A DNA stretch of 64,000 nucleotides. Origin: Rutpela maculata. Taxonomy: Eukaryota; Arthropoda; Insecta; Coleoptera; Cerambycidae. Position numbers and translations under genes: made by a program. Location: NCBI GenBank assembly GCA_936432065.2, contig OW386289.2, positions 164,671,348 to 164,735,347 of the forward strand, read 5' to 3'. The notes under the pieces were generated by a model. That model had not been told where the DNA came from. It searched no databases and saw nothing but the letters and a program-made list of their open reading frames with translations. Shown here piece after piece: positions 1 through 9,634 of the stretch. Each line of letters starts with the position of its first letter. The stretch's first letter is position 1.

Positions 1-136
1 TTTACCATGCGCCATGTGGCTCTCGCTGCTGGCAACATGCTTGACCCTAGTCCAACCCAGTGTGGACGTAGCAGGCCAGGCTGTATAATCCTTGGGAGTA
101 GCAGAAATGCCTACCGCACGCTGGTAAATCAATAAA
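1..136 (+). mobile_element. 3' end of a non-LTR retrotransposon
   Basis: GC-rich relative to its surroundings, it ends abruptly in an AATAAATCAATCAA tail, as the 3' UTR plus short tandem tail of jockey/CR1-type LINEs does. The tail resembles the (ATTG)n tail of the LINE at 1296-3094 but the body differs, so it is probably another family. Its 5' part lies outside the window. No coding assignment is possible. Confidence 0.5.
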
Positions 137-751
137 TCAATCAAAAAAGCAAATTGTTCAACGGGCGTGTTTTTCAATAAACGTTTCAGTTCATACTGTT
201 GTAGAAAACATTCTTCAGCTGATTCGCCTCCATGCAAGGGCCTCTTTCATTGCGAAATGGTATACGACATGACAGGAAAGTATAATAATAATGTTGTTTC
301 TGAAGAACTATTATTATTATAAATCGAGAACTAAGTTTATAATTAATGACACCGGCGACTCCACCATATCCTCGAATATGCTCGTAATATAAAAAATTGT
401 TTCCAATTTTTCTTCACTCACACTAGATGTAGCTTGATAAATTTAGTGTGGAATCCCTACAGCTTGCAGCAAGTTTGACAGAAATCGCTTAAGCTACGCA
501 ATCATTGAACAAATATAAAAGAAAAAAACATACATACGGTTGAGAACCTCCTTTTTAAAATTTTATGAAGTCGGTTGAAGACTTCGATCCCAGGTTCATA
601 AGCCCATGTGCAACCTCTAACCAAGGCTAACCAAGGACTATTTTTGTTACTTTATGATGCAAATAAACCTTTGCACGGTGTCTGACTTTCGCAGTACTAT
701 CGCTTTATTGAATATTTACTGATGTACCGACCATTTATTATTGACCATTTA
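137..751. other. No gene recognised
   Basis: AT-rich spacer with no long ORF and no recognised protein similarity. The last 35 bases hold a short repeated CGACCATTTATTATT-like motif that resumes after the family A element, which suggests that element inserted into a simple-repeat tract. Confidence 0.4.
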
Positions 752-752
752 T

Positions 753-780
753 TATACTCTTCGCAAAAACGAAGAGTATA
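753..780. repeat. Terminal hairpin of family A
   Basis: A perfect inverted repeat: 11-base arms TATACTCTTCG and CGAAGAGTATA around a CAAAAA loop. It sits at the element end. In rolling-circle transposons a terminal hairpin is thought to act as an end signal; here that role is inferred. Confidence 0.8.
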
Positions 781-886
781 TTGTATTTTATTGGCACATT
801 TCTAAAATCGTAAATATCGCTCGTAGAGAAAAAATTTTCATATCATTGTGTTAGTGAACGAATTCTGAACAACTTTCAACTTTCAT

Positions 887-929
887 GTCCGTCTGTCCGT
901 CTGTCCGTCCGTCCGTCTGTCCGTCCGTC
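887..929 (+). repeat. GTCC/GTCT microsatellite in family A
   Basis: Ten to eleven tandem GTCC or GTCT units. The inverted copy has a shorter GGAC tract at about 33845-33866. The tract is followed by a stretch resembling the post-microsatellite stretch of families B and C. Confidence 0.9.
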
Positions 930-1284
930 ACGTTTCTTGTAAGCACGATAACTTGAGAAAGAAAAATCCGATTGTATTGAAATTTAGAAAATAAGTTAGT
1001 TTTAGCTAGAGGAAGAGCCCTATTGTTTTTGAAGAAAATCGATCAGTAAATAAAAAAGTTATTAATTATTTATTTAAAAAAATATATTTTCTTAATTTTT
1101 GTCGCTTGTACTAAAATGGAAATCTTGCGAAATGTTATTTCCATAATATATTTTTTTTGTTTATGAATTTTACTAATATATATTTCATAGAAGTACGAGT
1201 TGAAATACCTATGTATGATTGTCGAAAGATATATATCACAGACAATAAATTTTTGTAGCAATAGCTGGTGGCGCAGCGGCTAAA

Positions 1285-1295
1285 GCTTTGCGTTG
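1285..1295. repeat. Target-site duplication of the LINE
   Basis: GCTTTGCGTTG occurs here and again at 3095-3105, directly flanking the LINE insertion. An 11-bp duplication is typical of target-primed reverse transcription. Confidence 0.9.
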
Positions 1296-2500
1296 ACAAA
1301 ACCAAACGGACAGACGGCCATGACGGACTCGCAGAAGGCGAATGACTTAGCTGACCATTTTCAGGACATACACAACGTACTGATACCGAACAATGTTGAA
1401 CACGACCGCATTGAAAATGACATTAACGAACTAATTGGCCATGACGAGAATTTCTAAAAGTCATGGCCAAGCCTTCGGAAGTAGCCAAGATCATACGAAC
1501 TCTACCTAACAACAAAGCCCCGGGTTCAGACGGCATCGAATATAAGCTACTCAAATATCTCCCGAGGAAAGGTATTGTACAGTTGTCGTACATTGTCAAC
1601 GCGATCCTGCGACTGCAACACTGGCCTAGCCAGTGGAAATGCGCCGTGGTCGTGCCAATCCTGAAGCCGAACAAGAACGCGAAGCTCGCCGGCAGTTATC
1701 GACCGATCTCGTTACTGTCGGCGATCTCCAAGTTGATTGAGAAGGTCATCCTGATCAGACTAGACTCTGCTCAGGATGAACTTCACATCGACGATGAGTG
1801 CCAGTTCGGCTTCAAGCGGGGCAGGGGCACTGTGCAGCAGGTCGTCAGGATCGTGAATGACGTCAAGGTACAATGCAACCTCGGGAAGAGCACTGTCATG
1901 GTGCTCCTCGATGTTAAGAAAGCTTTCGATACCGTATGGATTTCGGGGCTGCTTCACAAACTAAACGCACTGGACTTTCCCATATACATAACCAAACTTA
2001 TTCACTCTTTTCTGACAGATAGATCGCTGCAGGTTAGGGTGAATAATAAACTATCAAGTCGGAGGGACATTCGCGCGGGTGTCCCCCAGGGGTCGTGTCT
2101 GTACCCGCTCCTGGCCAGGGGTAGCGGACTAAACAGACAAAATAAAAAAATGTTGTACACAATGGTGATTAGGCCGGCAATCAAATACGCGGCGCCGGTA
2201 TGGTGCAGCATCCCGGCCACGACAATGAGAAGACTTCGTGTTCTTGAACATAAATTTATGCGCCTCATCTCTGGTTTGGACAGGTACACCTCCCTCAGAG
2301 ATCTATACGCAAATTGCCACGACATAACCCCACTAGCGGACTACGTCCAAGAAATTTCACAAAAATTCTATCAATTCAAACTGGGCGATAGTCCGCTAAC
2401 CCGCAACATAACTCGAATCAGACAGCATAATGCAATACTTTTCGATATCAGACACCCTCTACCATACCAGGCGTTGCCTATTTTCCGGCAACTCCCTTAG
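1296..2500 (+). pseudogene. LINE ORF2 reverse transcriptase, internally deleted
   Basis: This is a non-LTR reverse transcriptase of jockey type. Frame 1296-1454 gives pre-RT sequence (KPNGQTAMTDSQKANDLADH) ending at a stop at 1455. A small indel near 1440-1450 shifts to the frame open through 2500. In that frame the RT blocks run in order: APGSDGIEYK, GSYRPISLLSAISKLIEK, QFGFKRG, LLDVKKAFDTVW and AGVPQGSCLYPLL. The catalytic (Y/F)ADD block should come next but is absent. The frame passes straight into the C-terminal region (TMVIRPAIKYAAPVWCS), so a block of RT and thumb was lost in frame near 2115-2130. The 5' end including the endonuclease is missing. Not functional. Confidence 0.85.
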
Positions 2501-2970
2501 CCAAACTTTCCTCTACCATAACTTATCTCTACCCTACTCTTTACCTTTCCTCAACTGTATAACTTTACAACCCTCTCTTCTTATCTCTGTTCAGTTTTGT
2601 TCTTGTCATTTTTGTCCTTTTTGTTCTTTTGTCCATTTTGTTTCTAAATTCCGTCTAGGCCGAAAAATTCCCTAGAAATCCAAATATTTTAAACCACACC
2701 TTTTATCCACCACACTTTCCTGGAAGGAAGACCAGGGTGGAATTACTTCGAACGGGTTTTTTGTTGAGTTCTGTTTTCCCGTGTCAGCAATCAAAATTCC
2801 AAAGTGTTCGTCTGTGCGCGAAACCGCTAGTTTTTAAAGTGCTAATTTTAATTATTTTTTAAGTATTTTTGTGTACTATTATTGATCCAAATTGTTAATT
2901 TTAAGCTTTATTCTTAGGCAGGAGTTTTAACTTTTCACATTCAGCTTTAGCCAAACCGGACCTGCCCCGT

Positions 2971-3020
2971 CCAGCCCGACACCCACCACGACGCTGCGCG
3001 TCGTGGTTGTCAGGCTGGCT
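2971..3020 (+). other. Stem-loop in LINE 3' UTR
   Basis: A perfect 9-bp stem CCACGACGC / GCGTCGTGG (2986-3006) closes a TGC loop. Outer pairing of CCAGCC with GGCTGG and GACA with TGTC extends it. It lies about 75 bases before the LINE end, where several LINE families carry an RNA structure recognised by their own RT. That function is inferred here. Confidence 0.6.
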
Positions 3021-3325
3021 CCGGGCCAGATTCCGGGGAGGCACATTCATGTACCTCTAATTTTAATAAACTTGTTATTGATTATTGATTGATTGCTTTG
3101 CGTTGCAATCCAAAGATCCAGTGTTCGAATCTCACACAGGTTGGATTTTTTTTTCATTTTTTTTTTTTCATATAATTTTTTTCACAACAAAGATGATATC
3201 ACAAAATTTAGGATGTCCAAAAACTAACATTATTTACAAGAAAACTGCGAAGAGTATCCTATAGAATGTGTAACAATTATATATAAAAAGCTCAGTAAAT
3301 TGGCGAAGAGTACGTTTTTAGCTTG

Positions 3326-3573
3326 TTATTTCTGTATTGAACATATATTATTTTACTGAACAATAACTGTTTGTACGCAATATATTTTTTTTACCGGACG
3401 CTTATCGTTTTTTTACTGCTCACAATATTTACTAAACAACACTATATATGTATAATTTAACCGAATATCTAATATTTTATTGCACTCCAAACTTTTTACC
3501 TATTTTTTTTAGCGAACATTTATTATTTTATTCGACACCTATTATGATACTAAGTATTTAAAATTGCTACTTA
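3326..3573. repeat. Degenerate AT-rich tandem motif
   Basis: Loose repeats of a unit like GAACATTTATTATTTTATT separated by short changing spacers. The same motif flanks the family A start at about 720-751 and continues after the MITE at 4630-4690. Families A and D therefore seem to be inserted in one ancestral simple-repeat tract. Confidence 0.45.
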
Positions 3574-4628
3574 GTACAGTACCTAGAGGTAAAAAATATA
3601 CAAAATTTCGGAATAATCTCATCAAAAATCAAAAAATCACTTGAAAGACTGTTCTTCAGAACTTTTGATGAATATTTTATATTTTCTAATATATACAACA
3701 TTTAAACTAAATACTTTATCCTGTAAACGTTCGAGTGCCATCTTTAAACTTAAATATCTCCGAAACTATTAAACCTAAACAAATATCAAAATGAAACAAA
3801 TTCATTCTTAGTTTATAAGCTTTATTTCTGATATCTACAATTTTTTCACTAAAACTAATATTTATAGAAATATTTGCAAGGACCAAAAATTTTACGTTTT
3901 CTCGAAAATCCTCGAAGAACAGTATGCGATTATATATTTTTTTAATTATTGACTACTTACATTAACAAAATGGCGACGATCTTTTTAAAATAAATGTGAA
4001 GAAGCACATTGTTTTTGTTATAACTTCCTTGACTTTTTTGCTATGGAGTTAATAAAAAAAAATTAATAGTCTTCCAATTTGGTAGAGTTAGCACTTTTGA
4101 CATAAATATTTCCATAATTCCTGAGATATTTAACATTCAAACTAACTACTTCGTCTTACAAATGTTCGGACGCCACCTTTATACTTCCAAATCTCCGAAA
4201 CCATTAATTCTACAGAAATTAGAGAAAAACGGAATTCGTTCTCAATTTAGTAGCTTTCTTATTCGTCTCTGGCATGTTTTCGGTCAATGTGATACTTTTC
4301 GAGTTATTTAATGAAAATCGTTTTTAAATACCTCCTTTTTCAAGCTAAAATCCCAATTTTCAAGTCGTATAACTTAATTTATTATTTTATTTATTACTTA
4401 ATTTATATGAAAAGCTGATAGAACATTTTCTTCTCAAAATTCGATTATCTTTCAGCTCTAATGTTTTTGTTTCTTTTTCATGTGTCAGCCTCTGAAAAGC
4501 AGTGGCATCCACCCCCTATATATTAGCATAATATAGAAACTTGATGCATTTACTATTAAGTTGCCTAAAATAATTGAAATCTAATTCATATGACATTATT
4601 CCGAAGTTAAAACCTCTAGTCACTGTAC
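3574..4628 (+). mobile_element. TA-flanked MITE, family D
   Basis: The left end GTACAGTACCTAGAGGT and right end ACCTCTAGTCACTGTAC are imperfect inverted repeats. Similarity continues inward (TTCGGAATAAT on both sides). TA lies at 3572-3573 and 4629-4630, the duplication made by Tc1/mariner transposases. The 1.05-kb interior has no coding capacity. A truncated inverted copy lies at 24620-25100, and body sequence recurs at 10680-11580. Confidence 0.7.
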
Positions 4629-4720
4629 TAACTGAGCGTTTATTATTTTTATTGTGCATTTATTATTATTATTATTTAATAGATATACTTAACGTTTAAA
4701 AAATATGTATATATTATTGG

Positions 4721-5273
4721 TTGAGCACCTCTTTTGTAAGTTTCATATTCGTTCTCTTACAATTTTCTAATTCCAGATACTTTTGCAATTTCCGACAAAT
4801 TGACACTCTATTTAGTTTATTTCATATTAAATATGTATTCACACGTAAGTATATGGGGTATGATCCCTGCCCTAAGGATGTCCATGAATCCTGGATCCTC
4901 GCAGATGCGGAAACAAAAAGCCCCGGTTCTATTTTTAGAATTCAAGAAGCTCCTCTCACCCTTTCAGCGAACGCCTCCGAATATATCCGAGACTGTAATT
5001 ACGTCACGCCGTAATATTGCTCTCGGACGATGTAAATCTTGCCACCTATACCATAAATCCAGAAAGGACCAAAGGAGAACTTTTATCTCACCTACTCTGC
5101 ATAGATCGGGTTATCAGTTCGAGAATGTTGTGGTGTGCTCAGTATATCAGATTGGCAGTTATTTATTTTCAGTGAGTGATGTCAAGGGGACGCGCAAAAA
5201 ATCGCATGAAAGATCAAAGAGCCAAATAAAGAATTACCCTGAAATAGACCGCCTGAAAGTGGAGCGGTCATAA
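4721..5273 (+). other. Unexplained overlapping ORFs
   Basis: Two overlapping frames are open here: about 97 codons ending at 5014 and about 157 codons ending at 5273. Base composition is less AT-rich than around. A pyrimidine-rich tract ending in CAG near 4778 and GTAAGT at 4845 could be splice signals, as could TTTATTTTCAG near 5171. No family was recognised in either frame, and neither starts convincingly. It may be an exon relic or chance. Confidence 0.2.
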
Positions 5274-5633
5274 TCATATTATACGGAGTAGGTTGCAAAA
5301 TACGTGTTCTGGAAATTCCGTTGAAACATTTTTATTTACTTAGGAATTTTTTGTAATTCCGACTTAAATCAGTGTCTCGTATTAGATATATCGCTATATA
5401 ATAGTCCCTACTGTAAGCCAATTTTAAAATTTCATATAAATATAGAGAATCATACAATTGCATGGTTGAACTGATTTAAATCATTTAATTAAAATCACTA
5501 TTAAAATCATGATTTTAATCGATTTTTTTAAGCGATTTTTCTTTTAAAATAGAATAGAATATATATTATTAACCACAAATCATTGTTACAAGAACAATAT
5601 CGGTTTTGTTGTAATAGTATATTGTGTATTTAG
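5274..5633. other. No gene recognised
   Basis: AT-rich spacer. Around 5470-5540 there is a low-complexity stretch repeating AAATCATTTTAATC-like words. Nothing else is identifiable. Confidence 0.4.
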
Positions 5634-5733
5634 GTGTGAAAGCAATACATTCCCGGACGACGATGCAAATTGTTGGCCGAGGCGCCAGCCGAGGCCAACA
5701 AGCATCGAAGTTCGGGAATGTGCTTTCACACCG
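5634..5733. repeat. 100-bp imperfect palindrome
   Basis: Two arms of about 50 bases pair around a centre holding two CCGAGG motifs. Outer parts read GTGTGAAAGC and GCTTTCACAC; inner parts read TTGGCC and GGCCAAC. A GC-rich hairpin in AT-rich DNA suggests a MITE-like element or a hairpin end. A similar CCGAGG-centred palindrome is at 37708-37788. Confidence 0.7.
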
Positions 5734-5904
5734 AAGTACACATACTATTTTTTCTGAAATCACAATCAGTATTATTATAAATTAAGGAATGTGTATTAAT
5801 ACATAACATTTCTTCATTACAATCTAACTGCTTCCTAATAAATGCAATTTTAATGTGAGTTGATTTGTCTGCGTGTATTTATTTACTGTCTAAAATATAC
5901 ATAA

Positions 5905-5968
5905 AAAACCGTACGGGAATGTCACTTTCCCGGCCTAGGCCGGGAAAGTAACATTCCCGTACGGTTTT
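5905..5968. repeat. 64-bp near-perfect palindrome
   Basis: Two 32-base arms differ at one pair and meet at CGGCCTAGGCCG with no loop. The arms include ACCGTACGGGAATGT. It lies 170 bases from the previous palindrome and shares the CATTCCCG word with it, so both may belong to one element of about 330 bases. Confidence 0.8.
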
Positions 5969-7371
5969 GTTGATCGTTGTTTGGCAACGGATCTTTTCCG
6001 GTCTGTTTTCTGATAGTTACTTAGCAACGGATTAAAATACTGGAATTGTGCATTTTTCGATCTGAAATTGCGCCGAAAATGTAGACATTGCAGATCGATT
6101 TCAGAAAAAAGCAATTTATTTCTAAATAGCCTAAAAGAATTCACTTATTTTATTTTCAAAGGAAGTTTACTATATATAGGTAACTACCAGCCCAATACGT
6201 AGATTTCGTGTATTAGTTAAGATTAAAACTTCTAATATGTATTCCTTGGGCACTTCTAGTGGGCTAGTTATGAATGGTATTATTAGTAAATAAAACAAAA
6301 AAATTTAAATGAATAAATGCATATAACTGTCATTATTTTTTTAAAACTATTTCAACGTGATTTTCTACCGTTGAACAATATGCGAATGGTTCTTTTTTGC
6401 ATCGTAAAAACTCCGTTTGCCTCAAATTATTGTCTCCATAGCTAAAAACTAAGAATGCTAAATAATAATAGCATGTTATTAATTCATTAATATCTAGTTC
6501 CTTTTTTAAATTTAAAATGGCGAACGTTGAATAGAGAGTATCTAGTTGAAGAGTAAAATTCAAACTTGAATTTATAACAGAGACTAAAAATGTCGCTTTC
6601 CTACTTGTGTCCACATCATCTATTTTGGGAATATCGTTAACAGTTGTAATATTTGTGAAAGACAAAAATACGGTTTTTTACATATTAATAATTAGGTAAT
6701 CGGATCCCATTAACCGGGTAACGGTGAAATTTCATTTCATAATTTTGTTGTGTTACTTCTTAAGATGGTTCAATTTTTTGCAACTTTTTTTTAATTACTC
6801 TGCAGTCATTTATTGCTATTTTTTTTTATTTCATAAGCTCCAATCTTAAAACTTAAATATTTTTGTTTTATATTTTTCAGTAATTTTCAACACAAATATA
6901 ATTCTTCCCATCAACATTAATATTTAATTAGACAATGCATTCATTTAAAAATAACAGGTAAAAACTTATTACTTATTTAAGATACAGCCTAAATGAGTCA
7001 TCCTATTTAATATTTAGGTAGCTTTTACATAATGGAAACAATGCAAGATTTGTATTGTTTGTATTGCCACAAAGTTAATACATTTCTATTTATTTGAATC
7101 TATTATATTTGTAAGCTTCAAAATGTATGATAATCAGGCGCTGTATATGGATATAGTTAGAGCACGAGATTCCCGAAATATTCAAAGTAATATTTCGAAT
7201 TGATTATGGAGATCACAATTCGATTCGGAATTGCGAAATCAGAAAAATCGCTCTTTTCCACTTTTTTATTTAATTTCTCGGAAATTAGTAAATATTATTT
7301 AGATCAAGGGCGTAGATGGGGGAGGATATATGAGGTAATTACTCCCCAGGTGGCTTATCTGCAGATATAAA
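5969..7371. other. No gene recognised
   Basis: AT-rich spacer. The only longer open frame is on the minus strand, 6333-6665 (110 codons, starting MSFTNITTVNDIPKIDDVDT). It has no recognised domain and I do not call it a gene. Confidence 0.35.
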
Positions 7372-7560
7372 ATTGTTCAGACAAGGACAAAAAATTTTTT
7401 CTTTCCATTTCGACCCTCCCCCTCCCCCGCTCATTATTTATCAGACGAGGACAAAAAAATGGTTTTGCTATTTCACCCTCTGCTCATCAATTATTAGATC
7501 TGGACAAAAAAGTTTTTCCCATCCCCCCTGCAAAAAAAATTTCCTCATAAATTGTTTTAT
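7372..7560 (+). repeat. Short tandem repeat, about 60-bp unit
   Basis: Three diverged units, each with a (T/A)CAGACAAGGACAAAAAA-like start followed by a pyrimidine-rich CCCTCCCCC-like part. Spacing is about 60-70 bases. No coding content. Confidence 0.6.
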
Positions 7561-7599
7561 TTATTTTTCATATTACCCCCCAACAAAAAAAAAATTAGG

Positions 7600-8486
7600 T
7601 ATTAAGCAAATCCCAACTTTTTTTATTTAACATGAAATTATATGATACTTTCTGTATATTGCTACCTCAATCCAGTCACGCTTAATGTACTAGTTAGGTA
7701 AACACTTTAAAACACTCATTATTGGAGAACCAATCAAGACAACTACTCTTCTTGCTTATACTAACGAAGTATTGAATTGCACGATAAGATTCCTAGCATT
7801 TTAAAGCAAAAAATATATTAAAAATACTTAAATTATTTATTTAAAACAGTCATTCACACTTTTTATTTAATATGAAATTATCTACTTTCTGTTTATTGGC
7901 ACCTCAATCTAGTCACGCTAATAATGCTAATATACTACTTAAGAACACACTTTAAAACACTCATCATTGGAAACCCATTCAAAGCAACTACTCTGCTAAC
8001 ACTGACGAATTATTGGATTACATGATAACATTCCTAGCATTTTAAGCCAAAAAAATATATTGAAAATACTTATATTATTTATTGAAATTCAGTCATTTAC
8101 AACAATTACTACTTACACTCTATTGCAGCTCTAGAAAAGTGTATTTAAGTTTTTTCGAACTCGTTAGCTCCCATCAGTAGAGTGTAGAAACATTCATTCA
8201 TTATTTACCAGCCCATTCTTAATTTATTTTTAGAACTAATTAATTTTTATTTATTTGCTTTCATCTTGAATAGAGAATACTATTTAGGAATTAGGCAAAT
8301 CACCACTTATACACTTTTTTATTTATCATGTAATTACCTACCTTCTGCATATTGTTGCCCTAAACTGGGCACGCTAATATACTAAGTTAGGTAAATAATT
8401 TAAAATACTCATTACTGAAGAACCAATCAAAATTACCACTCTTCGAGCTAATACTGATGAAGTATTGAATTACATGATAGAGTTCA
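7600..8486 (+). repeat. About 240-bp satellite monomers
   Basis: Monomers start near 7615, 7858 and 8310 with CTTTTTTATTTAAYATGAAATTA-like sequence split by substitutions. Each continues through CACGCTAATATACTA and CTTTAAAACACTCAT. The first two are adjacent, 243 bases apart. More monomers occur at about 13650 and 13870, so this is a dispersed family rather than one array. Confidence 0.7.
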
Positions 8487-8489
8487 ATT

Positions 8490-9135
8490 ATATGGTTTCC
8501 ATATTTTCAAATAAATATAGACAAAACTGAAAGAGTACAAAATAGATTCCTGCGCTATATAGCATATCAACATCACATTCCAAGCGATCTTTCGTACAAC
8601 GAAAAATTCTGACTCATTTAAATCTTCAGACTTTGCAAAAACGAAGAACAAATACAGACATTATTTTGACATTTAAACTATGCAATGGAAATGTCAACAG
8701 TCCTGAATTACTGGCACTATTAGATTTTCATGTACCACAAAGACATTTAAGAGAATCATATACGTTTTTTATCCAAAATCATCGAACCTTATATGGTTCT
8801 AATCTCGGTATCGACAGGATAATGAAATATGCTAATACTGCAAGTCCAGATTTTTTCAATGTTTCATTATATACATTAAAAATCAATTTGTGATATGATT
8901 AACTAAGTATTATATTTTTTTGTGTCTAACTGTTCTGTTTTAGTCAAATCAATTTGTTATTTGTTTAATTTACGCTCTAGTCATCTGTGTCTACTTAATC
9001 TATTTTTTTTTTAAATGTAGTACTGTTTATGCGTTTTTTCTATAATGTATTTTTTATGTATTTAATTTCCCGTGATTTGCTTAATTCCTGAATTATATTC
9101 TCTAACATGATGAAAGCAAATAAATAAAAAATAAT
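8490..9135 (+). pseudogene. LINE C-terminal relic and 3' UTR
   Basis: Bases 8510-8890 encode the region after the RT domain of a non-LTR element. An early part has frame breaks (ERVQNRFLRYIAYQHH). The open part from 8633 includes LTFKLCNGNVNSPELLALLD, VPQRHLRESYTFF and HRTLYGSNLGIDRIMKYANT and ends at 8893. An AT-rich 3' UTR of about 240 bases follows, ending GCAAATAAATAAAAAATAA. The family assignment rests on the characteristic LL..I.F..P.R..R motif after the RT. The element is 5'-truncated and begins at the edge of a satellite monomer. Confidence 0.7.
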
Positions 9136-9634
9136 TAATTTACTAAAATATCAAGTTTTTACGACAAGAAAGGACAAATATACAGAGGAGAGAACATGAA
9201 AAATATGAAAATAGTATTTCTCGTAAAAAACAATCTCCAATTTTGCAATTCCAAATCAAATCGCGCCCTCAAAAATATGTTTTGTGAAGTGTTTTTACAT
9301 AAGAAACAACTGTTCGTTTTCCTAGTCTCGAGAGTTGCATAGCATGTGTGGAAGTAAGGCGTCTTGCTCTTCGACTATTATGTGTATTAGATAGCAACTG
9401 AAAAGGTCAAATTAATTATTTCATTACACACTACCTACGTATACTGTTCACTGGTAAAGCAAGCCGGTTTCTTTTACGGCGAATAATTATTATGGAGTCG
9501 AGTCTCCCAGCCTTTATGAAATATATATAATCTAAAATTATAATTTCGTTAACCCCCGAGGCACGCTTACAAACAAACGCACCGTCGATGTTGTTGGTTG
9601 CCTGAATATAAATAAGCAGAACGTATTGGTGTAC
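9136..9634. other. No gene recognised
   Basis: AT-rich spacer between a LINE tail and a TIR element. Short open frames only; nothing recognised. Confidence 0.35.

Larger units (their letters stand above)
1296..3094 (+). mobile_element. 5'-truncated jockey-like LINE
   Basis: It is bounded by the 11-bp duplication. It starts inside ORF2, continues through a reverse transcriptase relic to 2500, then a pyrimidine-rich 3' UTR, a GC-rich stem-loop at 2971-3020, and a short ATTG-type tail. The 5' truncation, 3' tail and duplication together identify a retroposed LINE. It is inserted in the tRNA-like part of family A. Confidence 0.85.
1262..3146 (+). promoter_or_regulatory. tRNA-like pol III promoter, split by LINE
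   Basis: Removing the LINE at 1296-3094 and one 11-bp duplication joins bases up to 1295 with 3106 onward into a tRNA-like unit. TGGCGCAGCGG at 1269-1279 fits an A box, and GTTCGAATC at 3123-3131 fits a B box. An anticodon-type stem CTTTG/CAAAG surrounds the insertion site, and the T arm pairs in four of five positions. An imperfect acceptor-like pairing is followed by a T-rich run that could terminate pol III. The other family A copy keeps the B-box half (GGTTCGAAACC on its minus strand). The anticodon loop is too long for a working tRNA, so this is a tRNA-derived module rather than a gene. Confidence 0.6.
752..3325 (+). mobile_element. HINE-like element, family A copy 1 (split by LINE)
   Basis: It begins TTATACTCTTCG, with an 11-bp stem hairpin at the very end, and finishes GTACGTTTTTAGCTTG. 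A GTCC/GTCT microsatellite lies in the middle, and motifs of the CGAAGAGTA hairpin recur near the 3' end (about 3246 and 3304), giving sub-terminal repeats. Both ends match the inverted copy at 33385-34003, whose limits are set by an empty site. A terminal hairpin, sub-terminal repeats, a GTCY microsatellite and apparent insertion at T/T are the features described for HINEs (INE-1/DINE-1). A LINE at 1296-3094 splits it, leaving about 0.76 kb of its own sequence. No protein is encoded. Assignment to Helentrons rests on structure only. Confidence 0.7.

Noticed and set aside
1423..2325. Minus-strand open frames opposite the LINE reverse transcriptase
   Set aside because: They mirror the coding strand of the RT, which has clear domain motifs; no independent motif is present.
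1262..3146. A functional tRNA gene
   Set aside because: The anticodon loop is too long, the acceptor stem is imperfect and the unit is split by a LINE; only the promoter boxes are convincing.
6333..6665. 110-codon minus-strand frame
   Set aside because: No domain, no homology I recognise and no supporting splice or promoter signal; length is possible by chance in 64 kb, so it is mentioned only in the spacer entry.
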